From IMG/VR virus record IMGVR_UViG_3300018481_000001, positions 115,935-179,934 of that record: a stretch of DNA of 64,000 bases; one strand, given 5' to 3'. The DNA comes from a virus. Within the stretch, counting starts at the first letter, position 1, and every line of letters begins with the position of its first letter. Under the pieces are notes generated by a model. The model was not told the DNA's origin, did no database searches, and worked only from the letters and a program-made list of their open reading frames with translations. Positions 43,622 through 52,554 of the stretch are shown piece after piece. Position numbers and translations under genes: made by a program.

Positions 43622-44533
43622 ATGTCACTCACAGACATATTTGAATCGTTAGATCGCAATGTGCTCCTCCGCTGGGCAGGCGGCATGCAGACATCCCTGA
43701 ATAAGTTTTATCAAACGATTCAAAATGCACCCGACGAAATCATGCAACGCTCGCTCATCGTTCTGTGGAACTGGGCCCGGCATGGTTATCAAAGCGTTGA
43801 AATGCCCCAGACGTATATGGCCGCACTCATGGCTACGGACGTAAGTCCTGAAATCATGAAAGACCAACAGCTGCCATGGCCTGCCATGGAAATTCAAATT
43901 CCGCCTGGTTTGATTACATCCAGCCACGGCGAAGTCTTTAGTCTGATGATTAGTGACATTCCAAAACAAGTAACGCTAGCAGGTCAAATCGCACGCGCGA
44001 AATATTTAATTACGTATACTGATTCTATCTCTACGGCGGGCCAAACCTACGAAAGTCTCGAAGAGCTAGCAAACCGACATACTCTTTTGGCCCCACACTG
44101 CATGGTTACTGATGAACTGTCCGCTCTCTACAATAAAGATTTAGAAGACCGTATTTGGACCATGCTGCTACGGCTGCTCGCAAATACAATTTTACTTATC
44201 AACACCGCACGTATTGACAAACCTACAGTTTTTCCAAAACTTGCGGCGCGCGCTCCGAAGCATGGAAAACCCCGTATTAATACGCACCGTATGGGTACGA
44301 CGCTTTCCATGGATTGTCGTCCGTCGATTCGAAATTTTATTAGCGGCAATACTCGAAATGAACCGTCCATCACGACTTTGGTTCGTGGGCATTGGCGTAA
44401 CCAGGCGCATGGGCCGAAGTGGTCCTTGCACCGTGCGATGTGGGTCCACCCTTTCTACAAAGGCACAGGCCCTCTCGCACCCCACGTGACCAAAATAAAG
44501 CCGCCCACAGACAACCCTGCTTCCGCTAAGTGA
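43622..44533 (+). CDS. protein with AcrVA2-like C-terminal V-R-G-H-W-R motif (303 aa)
   Basis: The C-terminal 50 residues contain V-R-G-H-W-R-N-Q-A-H-G-P (254-265) followed by a strand with R-A-M-W-V-H-P-F-Y-K-G. The anti-Cas12a protein AcrVA2 has, from memory, a very similar C-terminal end with I-R-R-G-H-W-H and a strand ending in R-W-Q-P. The N-terminal part is helical and then strand-rich, with P-W-P-A-M-E-I near 89, and otherwise resembles nothing I know. Homologues of this type occur in phages whose hosts may lack Cas12a, so an anti-CRISPR role is only a possibility. ATG 43622 has GGAG 11 bases upstream. It lies just before the RNA polymerase genes. Confidence 0.55.
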   Translation: MSLTDIFESLDRNVLLRWAGGMQTSLNKFYQTIQNAPDEIMQRSLIVLWNWARHGYQSVEMPQTYMAALMATDVSPEIMKDQQLPWPAMEIQIPPGLITSSHGEVFSLMISDIPKQVTLAGQIARAKYLITYTDSISTAGQTYESLEELANRHTLLAPHCMVTDELSALYNKDLEDRIWTMLLRLLANTILLINTARIDKPTVFPKLAARAPKHGKPRINTHRMGTTLSMDCRPSIRNFISGNTRNEPSITTLVRGHWRNQAHGPKWSLHRAMWVHPFYKGTGPLAPHVTKIKPPTDNPASAK

Positions 44534-44542
44534 TGTGCGGTC

Positions 44543-44554
44543 TATACTCCACGC
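44543..44554 (+). promoter_or_regulatory. candidate -10 element for the RNA polymerase genes
   Basis: TATACT (44543-44548) ends 6 bases before the ATG at 44555 and no Shine-Dalgarno sequence lies in between or just before it. The same distance is seen at 16081 (TATATT) and 9287 (TAAACT). It would give a leaderless transcript. No matching -35 box is visible. Confidence 0.3.
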
Positions 44555-47500
44555 ATGTCCGACCCCGTCACGCCTGTACTCCAATACCTCGACGACAGCC
44601 GTGGGCAGATCTACAAAAAGACTTTGGAAGGTCTCCAGGGTCTTTTTCCTATTTTAGGTAAAAACACCACCCTCGAGCTCAAAGACCTCAAGGTCAAACA
44701 AAAAGAATATTCGTCCAATGACGAAAAGGCTGCCTTGCTCAGCGGCCGAACGTTGCATGAGCCTGTTCAAGGCATGCTCACGCTGCGCGACAACAAAACA
44801 GGAAAGGTGCTCGACACCCAGCAACACACGCTGCTGCATCTACCCTACTACACGCCGCGTCGTAGCTTTATTGTGGGCGGGAACGAGTACAACATTCCCG
44901 CGCAGCTTCGACTCAAGCCCGGCGTATATACGCGCGAACGCAACAACGGTGAGTTTGAAGCGGCATTCAATCTAAGCAAGGGCCGCAATTTTCAAATTTC
45001 CATGGAGCCCGAATCCGGAAAGCTCCACATGGAATTTGAGAATTCCAAAATACCTCTATATACGGTCCTGCGTTCTTTGGGCGTACAGGACGTCGAAATT
45101 AAAAAGTTCTGGGGCGCCGGACTTCAAGAGCTCAATGCCAAAGCTTCTCGCGAAAAAGAAGAAGCAGTATTGGCCAAGCTGATTGGCAAAATCAAGCGCA
45201 CCAGCGAATCGATTCCCAACTCGCTCGAGGGGAAACGTAAATACGTACATGATTATTTTGCAGCTACACGTATGAGCGGCAAAGTTACGCAGCGTACCCT
45301 TGGCACGCATTACGATTCGGTCAGTCCTGAATCCTTGTTGGTCGCAGCCAAGAAACTCATCGACGTGCAAAAAGGCCATGCGCACGGAGACGACCGCGAC
45401 AGTCTAGAATTTAAGACGGTGCATTCCGTTGATGATTTTTTTAAAGAGCGCCTCGAAAAAGACGCAAAGCGCACCATTGTTCGAAAGCTCGGTTTGCGTA
45501 TGAATTACGCAGATAATCCTGTCATAAAAGAAATCGTGCCGAGTTCTTGCTTTACGAAGAGCATCAACGGTTTTGTGGTGCAGTCTGCGTTATCCAATCC
45601 ACCGACTCAAATTAATCCGGTTGAGATTGTAGACCAGACGATGAAAATCACGTCGCTCGGAGAAGGCGGCATCAGTAGTACACGCGCCGTTACCAACGAG
45701 TCTCGCAAGGTTCACAACACACACCTTGGGATCATCGACCCCGTGCGCACGCCTGACGGGGCCAAGGCGGGCATCGACGTGCGTCTGACTATGGCAGCCC
45801 ATCGTGATGCTGCGGGTAACCTCTACGCCTATGCACGGGACGCCCGCACCGGCAAAATGACCCATGTCGAAGCAACGCAGCTGGCCAAGAGTCACATCGC
45901 GTTCCCAGGTCAAGATGGACGCTCCCACTGGGATGTAATTCATGGAACCGAAGTCATCTCGGTTCCCAAAGCCAAGGTTGATTACATCATCCCCAACCCG
46001 GCGTTCATGTTTACGCCGACAACAGCGCTAGTTCCTTTTATTAATGGAATGCAGGGAAATCGCGCCATCATGGGTGCGAAATTTCAAACGCAAGCGCTGC
46101 CGTTGGTTGAGCGCGAAGCGCCTTATATCCAAGCCGGTGCACCTCGAGCTGGCCAAAGCATGGAAAAAGAAATCGCACGATTAGTGCTTCCTACAGCGCC
46201 TGTCGATGGGACTGTTGAAAAAATTGACGACGATTATATTTACATTCGCCCGCATGCCAAAACAGCCGCAGCCAAAAGCGATCTTATTAAATTGCGCTAC
46301 GACACCTATTTTCCTTTGGCATCCAAGACCTATTTGCACAATGACGTGCATGTCAAGGTAGGTGACAGTGTCAAAAAAGATCAAACCCTTGCCGAAAGCA
46401 ATGCAACCCAAGGGGGTGTACTGGCACTCGGTAAAAATATGTCCATCGCCTACATGGCGTATTACGGGAAGAATTCCAATGATGCCGTGGTCATCAGCGA
46501 AGGCGCTGCCAAAAAACTAACCTCTGAGCACATGTACAAAGAAACATTGCTCAAAGACGCAGAAACAGTGTTGGGTAAACATAAATATGGAATTTATTAC
46601 GGCATGCGTTTTACGGCGATGCAGCTGGCCAAGTTAGACGAAAACGGCATTGCCAAAAAAGGCGCCAAACTTGATTTCGGAGACCCTGTTATTTTAGGTC
46701 TTAGAAAATCAGCACCCACGCCCGAAATGCAACTCTTGGGCAATTTCAACAAATCTCTAGTCAAACCTTACCGAGACGTTGCCGTAACGTGGGATCGGCC
46801 CAGCATTGGTTTTGTGCAAGACGTCACCAACGCTGCTCGACAAGTTATGGTCACAATTCGTACGCAAGAACCTATGCGTATTGGCGACAAACTTGCCAAT
46901 CGGTTTGGCGGCAAGGGCGTGGTGTCCGAAATTATTCCCGATGACCGCATGATTCAAGACGAGCGTAAAAAGCCCGTCGATATTTTGTTTACATCAGCGG
47001 GTGTCGTAAGTCGCATCAACCCAGCACAAATTGTCGAAGCAGCCCTTGGAAAAGTCGTAGAAAAAACAGGCAAGCCTATTATCATCCCGCAATTTCAAGC
47101 AGGGGATAACGTACAGTTTGCAAAAAACCTATTAAAAGAACACGGCCTCAAAGACAAAGAAACCGTACACGATCCAGTTTCTGGTCGTGATATTCACAAC
47201 ATCTTTGTGGGTCGATCTTATATTCACAAATTATTTAAGTCGACAGATACAAATTATTCAGCACGCGGCGTAACCAACTACGACGCCAACATGCAACCTG
47301 TCCGTGGTGGTGACGAAGGTGCCAAGGGCCTAGGCAAAATGGAAATGAATGCCCTCTTGGCACACAACGCACGCAACGTGCTCAAAGAAGGTCTAACAAT
47401 CAAGGGTGAACGTAGCGATGCCTTCTGGCGTGCCTTTGAATATGGGCTTCCCACACCCCATGCTAAAAATCCATTTGTTTCTGATAAATTCGTTGCCATG

Positions 47501-48946
47501 TTGCAGGGCGCCGGAATTAACGTAAATAAAAATGGTTCCATGGTGTCACTCGCACCAATGACAGATCATGACATAACGCGCATGTCGTCAGGTGCCATTG
47601 GTACGCCGAGCCTTGAAAAATCAAAGAGCTTTATGCTCAACGCAAAAAATATGCAGCCTGAATCAGGCGGGTTATTTGACGCGAATCTTACAGGAGGTCT
47701 AAGCGGCACACGCTGGGCGCACATGGAATTGCCCGAGCCGGTGGTAAATCCTGTTTTCGAAGATCCCGTTCGTCGATTGCTTGGCTTTACCAAAAAAGAA
47801 TTGCGCGAAGAGACTGGTAGAGTAGGTGGGCAAGCAATTCGCGAAAAACTCAATGCGCTCAAGCTAGATACTTTAGAAAAAGAACTGTATCAAAAAACAA
47901 AAACTGCGCGCGGTGTCGAGCTTGACAATGTTGTCAAACAGCTCAAAGCACTGCGTGCATTAAAGTCCGGCGGGTTCAGTAAAGCTGGAGATGCTTATAC
48001 CCTTAGCCGCCTTCCTATCGTACCGCCCATTATGCGCCCTATCCTACCCTCACAGCGTGGGGGTGAACTACAGGTCGCAGACATTAATTATCTTTATCGT
48101 GATGTAGGACTCGCCAGTTCATCGCTACAGAGCAGCAAAGAAACAAATCTTCCAACTTTGATTTCGGAGGGTAGAAACCATCTAAATGACAGTATCAGTG
48201 CTTTATTTGGTTTAACCAAACCTACGAGCCCTCAACTGCAAGGACGCGACGTCAAAGGGCTTCTCGAACAGATTTCAGGCTCAGGCAGTCCCAAGCAGGG
48301 TTTTTTGCACCGTAAGATCCTCAAGCGCCAACAAGACTTGACCGGCCGTGCAACTGCAACACCCGACAACACTTTGGGGATAGACCAAATTGGCGTCCCC
48401 GAAGAAATGCTCTGGACCACCTACAACAAATTTATCATGCGTGGGCTTATTCATCAGGGCTACAAACCCTTGGATGCCAAGCAAATGATTGAAGACCGCC
48501 ACCCGGCGGCCAAAAACGTATTGAATGTAGAAACCAAAGTGCGCCCCATGTTTGTTAACCGGGCGCCGACACTACACAAACATAATTTTGTCGCAGCTTA
48601 CCCTGTCGCAGTGTCCGGGAAATCCCTGCGTGTCAATCCGTTTATGGAAGCCGGACAAAACCTGGACTATGACGGCGATACGATGCAACTTCACGTACCC
48701 GTCACCGAAAAAGCAGTCGAAGAGGCACGAGGACTAACACTATCGAATCTGCTCTTTGGGGACAAGCATCGCAATGATTTGATGATATTCCCACAGCATG
48801 AAGCCATCCTAGGTGCCTACCTCGGTTCCACGAAGACCCAAGGTGCCGTCCAGACGTTCAAGACTAAAAAAGATGCGCTGGACGCCTATCATCGGGGGAC
48901 CATTACTATGGCTAGTCCCATCTTAATTCAGGAGCTGGACGCGTGA
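44555..48946 (+). CDS. RNA polymerase beta subunit fused to N-terminal part of beta'
   Basis: A 1463-residue fusion. Residues 1 to about 995 correspond to the whole beta subunit: G-D-K-L-A-N-R-F-G-G-K-G-V at 777-789 and the C-terminal G-G-D-E-G-A-K-G-L-G-K-M-E-M near 918-931, which carry beta active-site contacts. Without a linker beta' begins: M-S-S-G-A-I-G-T-P at 1010 matches its start region, but the N-terminal zinc-binding C-x-C...C-x2-C domain is absent. The double-psi barrel contains N-L-D-Y-D-G-D, so all three magnesium-binding aspartates (1371, 1373, 1375) are kept. The protein ends soon after, before the bridge helix, which is on the protein encoded at 49489. The gene pair should transcribe phage genes independently of host core enzyme. 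No alpha or omega subunit was recognised in the window. Confidence 0.93.
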   Translation: MSDPVTPVLQYLDDSRGQIYKKTLEGLQGLFPILGKNTTLELKDLKVKQKEYSSNDEKAALLSGRTLHEPVQGMLTLRDNKTGKVLDTQQHTLLHLPYYTPRRSFIVGGNEYNIPAQLRLKPGVYTRERNNGEFEAAFNLSKGRNFQISMEPESGKLHMEFENSKIPLYTVLRSLGVQDVEIKKFWGAGLQELNAKASREKEEAVLAKLIGKIKRTSESIPNSLEGKRKYVHDYFAATRMSGKVTQRTLGTHYDSVSPESLLVAAKKLIDVQKGHAHGDDRDSLEFKTVHSVDDFFKERLEKDAKRTIVRKLGLRMNYADNPVIKEIVPSSCFTKSINGFVVQSALSNPPTQINPVEIVDQTMKITSLGEGGISSTRAVTNESRKVHNTHLGIIDPVRTPDGAKAGIDVRLTMAAHRDAAGNLYAYARDARTGKMTHVEATQLAKSHIAFPGQDGRSHWDVIHGTEVISVPKAKVDYIIPNPAFMFTPTTALVPFINGMQGNRAIMGAKFQTQALPLVEREAPYIQAGAPRAGQSMEKEIARLVLPTAPVDGTVEKIDDDYIYIRPHAKTAAAKSDLIKLRYDTYFPLASKTYLHNDVHVKVGDSVKKDQTLAESNATQGGVLALGKNMSIAYMAYYGKNSNDAVVISEGAAKKLTSEHMYKETLLKDAETVLGKHKYGIYYGMRFTAMQLAKLDENGIAKKGAKLDFGDPVILGLRKSAPTPEMQLLGNFNKSLVKPYRDVAVTWDRPSIGFVQDVTNAARQVMVTIRTQEPMRIGDKLANRFGGKGVVSEIIPDDRMIQDERKKPVDILFTSAGVVSRINPAQIVEAALGKVVEKTGKPIIIPQFQAGDNVQFAKNLLKEHGLKDKETVHDPVSGRDIHNIFVGRSYIHKLFKSTDTNYSARGVTNYDANMQPVRGGDEGAKGLGKMEMNALLAHNARNVLKEGLTIKGERSDAFWRAFEYGLPTPHAKNPFVSDKFVAMLQGAGINVNKNGSMVSLAPMTDHDITRMSSGAIGTPSLEKSKSFMLNAKNMQPESGGLFDANLTGGLSGTRWAHMELPEPVVNPVFEDPVRRLLGFTKKELREETGRVGGQAIREKLNALKLDTLEKELYQKTKTARGVELDNVVKQLKALRALKSGGFSKAGDAYTLSRLPIVPPIMRPILPSQRGGELQVADINYLYRDVGLASSSLQSSKETNLPTLISEGRNHLNDSISALFGLTKPTSPQLQGRDVKGLLEQISGSGSPKQGFLHRKILKRQQDLTGRATATPDNTLGIDQIGVPEEMLWTTYNKFIMRGLIHQGYKPLDAKQMIEDRHPAAKNVLNVETKVRPMFVNRAPTLHKHNFVAAYPVAVSGKSLRVNPFMEAGQNLDYDGDTMQLHVPVTEKAVEEARGLTLSNLLFGDKHRNDLMIFPQHEAILGAYLGSTKTQGAVQTFKTKKDALDAYHRGTITMASPILIQELDA

Positions 48947-49131
48947 TTGATGCCCACTACACACGAGGACAGCGCGCCGCGTTCCAAAAACTCGGTCTCG
49001 ATGTCGAAGATTTGCCTGACTATCTCGAAAATACAAAAAGACGGTTGCGGTTTCAAATACAGCGCCTCAATGCCGTAGCAGGTTTTCCAGCAGGTAGTCG
49101 TATTGAACTGCCTATCAATTATGAGGTTTAG
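48943..49131 (+). CDS. small protein between the two RNA polymerase genes (62 aa)
   Basis: Starts with GTG overlapping the stop of the beta-beta' gene, with AGGAG upstream. The product contains Y-T-R-G-Q-R-A-A-F-Q-K-L-G-L-D-V-E-D, a motif repeated in the next gene. It is mostly helical. It could be a spacer left from splitting beta', or an RNA polymerase accessory; neither is shown. Confidence 0.6.
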   Translation: MIDAHYTRGQRAAFQKLGLDVEDLPDYLENTKRRLRFQIQRLNAVAGFPAGSRIELPINYEV

Positions 49132-49133
49132 TC

Positions 49134-49487
49134 GTGCCTTTTAAGTCTCAAGCGCAACGCCGCAAGTTCTACGCTCTCAAGGCACGCGGCGAAATGTCGC
49201 AAAAGACCATTGATGAGTGGCAAAAAGAAACACCTAAAAAATTGCCCGACCGTATCAAAAAGCACGCCTATTGGTCAGGTCAACGCGCGGCACTTGAGAA
49301 GCTCGGGTTTGATGCAGAGAGCTTTGAAGAATTCGCACAAGCGGACCCTACAGCGGATGCGCTGCCTAACGGCAACAAGCTCGATTCTTCCGAAAGCGCC
49401 ACTACCAAGCAGGACAAGCTTATTAATCCTGCCTCCCCCTGGACCGGCGCTACCCCGTTTGTTGAAACAAAAGCCGTAGATATCTGA
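49134..49487 (+). CDS. small protein between the two RNA polymerase genes (117 aa)
   Basis: GTG start at 49134. The N-terminus has the S-Q-A-Q-R-R-K-F-Y-A-L-K-A-R-G-E pattern that I know from many phage proteins. Residues about 45-65 have Y-W-S-G-Q-R-A-A-L-E-K-L-G-F-D-A-E, nearly the same as the motif in the gene before it. The C-terminal 50 residues are polar and probably disordered. The beta' C-terminal gene starts one base after its stop. Confidence 0.65.
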   Translation: MPFKSQAQRRKFYALKARGEMSQKTIDEWQKETPKKLPDRIKKHAYWSGQRAALEKLGFDAESFEEFAQADPTADALPNGNKLDSSESATTKQDKLINPASPWTGATPFVETKAVDI

Positions 49488-49488
49488 C

Positions 49489-51300
49489 ATGGCAAAAACA
49501 CTCGGCCATTATCTTTTGGACGAAGCCATTCCCAAGGCTTACCGTCCGGCGGGTGCGTATAACAAAAAAGATTTGCGTGCCAATATGGTACGCCTCGCCA
49601 AAGACCGTCCGCAGGAATACACCGATGTCATTACCAAAGTAAAAGACCTCGGAGATCGCTTCGCTACACACATGGGGGTGTCCGTAGGGCTCGACGACAT
49701 TGAGCCTCTTTATGCGGCTCGAAATGCCATTACCAAGCCTGCGCTCGCCCAAGTTAAAAAGGCGCGCAGCATGGACGAGCGTCGTAGCATTATCAGCGAT
49801 ACCCAAGACAAATTAATTCAACACGCACTTGTGCATCCAGGAACCATGGGCATGATGGCCCGCTCAGGCGCTCGAGGAAGCGCCCTACAGCTCATGCGTG
49901 GCGTAGTCGCGCCTGCTGCGAGTGCAGACGAGCACGATCGCATTCAACCCTGGCTCACCATGCACAGCTACGCCGAAGGGCTCAAACCTTCCGAGTGGTG
50001 GGCAAACAATCGTGAAGCACGGATGGCACAAATTAAATCCCAAGTCGAAGTCATCGAACCGGGAGATTTGTCGAAAATATTGGTCAATAATACAAGTGAC
50101 CAAGTTATTACTATGCCCGATTGCGGCACGCGCAACGGCTTGAATATGAATATTACAGACCCTCATATTTATGATCGTTTTCTTAGCAAGACCCAAGGCG
50201 GGTTTGCACGCAATACCGTTGTTGATCAGCGCCTCTTGGCACAGTGTCAAAAAATAAAAATACAAAAACTGTGGGTGCGTTCGCCAATGACGTGCGAAGC
50301 ACGCACGGGCCTGTGTCAACATTGCGTAGGACTCGGCACTACCGGCGCCCGCGCTAAAATTGGCGACAATATCGGCATTCGCGCCAGCCAAGCTATCGGA
50401 GAGCCATTAACTCAGCTCGCACTCAATGCAAAACATGGTGTCCGTATTTCTGGAAAAAATCCCATGGACGTTTCAGGTCTTGAAGGATTTCGCATGATCC
50501 TCGAGAGCCCAGAAGCCTTCAAAAACAAAGCAACCTTGGCGCCCACAAGCGGTACCATTCGTAGTATTCAAACTGCGCCGCAAGGCGGCTATTACGTCAC
50601 CATTGCAGATGACAAACTGCACGTCCGCCCTGGACTCTTGCCCGTCGTTAAAGTCGGAGACCAGGTACACGCCGGAGATGTTCTATCCCAAGGCGTACCT
50701 AAACCCGAGGAAGTCGTAAAATACAAAGGGTTGGGCGCCGGTCGTGATTACTTGGTTAAAAAACTGCACCAAATTTATGAAGACAACGGCATAACCAGTG
50801 ACCGCCGTAATTTCGAAGTTTTAGCCAAGGCGACACTCAACCATGTACGCATCGAAGACGTGCATGATGACGATGCAGCCGAACACGGGTTGATGCGCGG
50901 AGATATCATTAATTACAACACTTTTAAAAATATTGTTGCAGGACGTGACGAAAATACACCGATTGGACAAGCGCATGGTAAATACCTGGCAGCCCCTTTA
51001 CTCTATCATCTCGTGGGCACGCGGATAACCGAACCCATGGTGACTGAATTTAAAGCAGAAGGTGTAAAACAGGTAAAAACTGCTATCAAAGCACCTACGG
51101 TCAGTGCCGTCATGGCACCGGCCACACAAAATCCACTCCTCAACCCAGACTGGCTTGTACGGCTAGGTCACCGTTATCTTAAGAAATCTATCGTTGAGGG
51201 TGCTCAAAAAGGTCAGCAGTCTGATATTCATGGCGCACACCCGCTACCCGGCATGGTGTTCAGCTCTGAATTTGGTGAAGGTGTGTCCGGTCGGTATTAA
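49489..51300 (+). CDS. RNA polymerase beta' subunit, C-terminal part
   Basis: A 603-residue protein that continues beta' from the bridge helix: M-G-M-M-A-R-S-G-A-R-G-S-A near 120-132. The second beta' zinc site is intact (C212 in D-C-G-T; C269, C276 and C279 in M-T-C-E-A-R-T-G-L-C-Q-H-C). The trigger-loop region is I-G-E-P-L-T-Q-L-A-L-N-A-K-H: the catalytic His is kept (His316), while the usual Met-Arg pair is Leu312-Asn313. The C-terminal clamp region with W-L-V-R-L-G-H-R-Y and a final G-E-G is present, so it is not truncated. Together with the upstream fusion protein it should form the enzyme core. Confidence 0.93.
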   Translation: MAKTLGHYLLDEAIPKAYRPAGAYNKKDLRANMVRLAKDRPQEYTDVITKVKDLGDRFATHMGVSVGLDDIEPLYAARNAITKPALAQVKKARSMDERRSIISDTQDKLIQHALVHPGTMGMMARSGARGSALQLMRGVVAPAASADEHDRIQPWLTMHSYAEGLKPSEWWANNREARMAQIKSQVEVIEPGDLSKILVNNTSDQVITMPDCGTRNGLNMNITDPHIYDRFLSKTQGGFARNTVVDQRLLAQCQKIKIQKLWVRSPMTCEARTGLCQHCVGLGTTGARAKIGDNIGIRASQAIGEPLTQLALNAKHGVRISGKNPMDVSGLEGFRMILESPEAFKNKATLAPTSGTIRSIQTAPQGGYYVTIADDKLHVRPGLLPVVKVGDQVHAGDVLSQGVPKPEEVVKYKGLGAGRDYLVKKLHQIYEDNGITSDRRNFEVLAKATLNHVRIEDVHDDDAAEHGLMRGDIINYNTFKNIVAGRDENTPIGQAHGKYLAAPLLYHLVGTRITEPMVTEFKAEGVKQVKTAIKAPTVSAVMAPATQNPLLNPDWLVRLGHRYLKKSIVEGAQKGQQSDIHGAHPLPGMVFSSEFGEGVSGRY

Positions 51301-51369
51301 TTATTAGTTGGTAATCACTCAAGTTTGCCACTACATTCCCTGTGTTTTCGTTCCCAGGAGCTTCCGCCC

Positions 51370-52554
51370 ATGACAAGTCCCCTTTTTAAGCGCGCGTTTG
51401 TGCGCGGCCTCAATGCTCAGCTCATCCGTGAAGGCGTCATCTTCTACCCCAGCAAAGAAGCTGCTGATGCGACAGCGGACTTTGTGGCGGACCAATCCAA
51501 CATGCCCGACCCTGCCACCGAGGGCGACAGGCTAGACATCAAGACGGCCGGCATTTTAGTGAACCATCTGATCGAAGGCGCTGAGTACCAGTGCAAGCAG
51601 GCGGGAAATCAATATAACCCCGGAGTAACCAAGACCGCCCAGGAAGCGACTCCCGAGTCGATCGCATATGCCGATGCGATTGCGCTGATGGAAAAGGCTG
51701 CTGAAGAGCACGGGCCGAACACCCTCCAAAATGCATCGCCCAACTCAGCGATTGCTGCGAGTGAACTCCGTGAGCGTCCGGAGAATTACGCCAACACCGG
51801 GCCCGGTATTTATGAGCCCTTCCCCTCAGCCGCGCAGGTGGGCATTGAAACGGAGCCCGAGGCTCCCGGTACCCAAGGCGTACCTGGTACCAATTCCGTC
51901 GTTGCCAAAAGTGCAGCGCTCCAAAGCATCGTCCGGCGCATTGCCAAGACAGCTGGAAACGATATTGGCGACGCCCCGCCGAATGACTTGCGCGCAGCAG
52001 CCAAAAATTCTGATGCCGCCAAAGAGGAGCTCGAGGCACGTCCCGAAGGGTACGCCAATCACGATGAGCATCAGGGCCGTACAGAATTTGACATTCCTGC
52101 CGCTGCCCAAGCTGGCGACGAAAAGAACATCACGCACAAGAGTGCATTTGACCGGTTGTTCGAAGCAACCGCCGAACGCATCTTGCCCTACCTCCCTGCC
52201 AAAATGGCTGATGAGCAAAAGGTCGCACATATCCGGCACACCATGGGTCTCGATACCCCGGAACGTGCCGCTTATCTCGGCAACATTTACCTGAAGCTCG
52301 GGGCAGCACAGGAAAGTGCGAAATCGGTTCATGACCATTTCCTTAAGGCCGCTTCCGAAGAAGAAGAAGAAAAGGAAAAAGAGCCGAAGAACGACGACGA
52401 GAACAAAGAAGCGGACCCCGATGACAAGGAAAAAGAGCCCGAGCTTCCGGCCTTTATCCAGAAGAAAGAATCGTCTGTCCGACCCGCGCCAACGCTCGCG
52501 ACACGAAATACTCTTCAAGGGATCGCATCGCGTCTGAAGAATCTGCATGCTTAA
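51370..52554 (+). CDS. K-x-A-rich head-module protein with internal repeats (394 aa)
   Basis: I choose ATG 51370, which has AGGAG 9 bases upstream. The product has an internal duplication: E-L-R-E-R-P-E-N-Y-A-N near residue 130 and E-L-E-A-R-P-E-G-Y-A-N near residue 220. Several K-x-A motifs occur (V-T-K-T-A, M-E-K-A-A, A-K-T-A). Residues about 325-370 are a run of Glu, Lys, Asp and Asn, probably disordered. The composition fits a scaffold or internal head protein, though this is inferred from location. Confidence 0.6.
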   Translation: MTSPLFKRAFVRGLNAQLIREGVIFYPSKEAADATADFVADQSNMPDPATEGDRLDIKTAGILVNHLIEGAEYQCKQAGNQYNPGVTKTAQEATPESIAYADAIALMEKAAEEHGPNTLQNASPNSAIAASELRERPENYANTGPGIYEPFPSAAQVGIETEPEAPGTQGVPGTNSVVAKSAALQSIVRRIAKTAGNDIGDAPPNDLRAAAKNSDAAKEELEARPEGYANHDEHQGRTEFDIPAAAQAGDEKNITHKSAFDRLFEATAERILPYLPAKMADEQKVAHIRHTMGLDTPERAAYLGNIYLKLGAAQESAKSVHDHFLKAASEEEEEKEKEPKNDDENKEADPDDKEKEPELPAFIQKKESSVRPAPTLATRNTLQGIASRLKNLHA

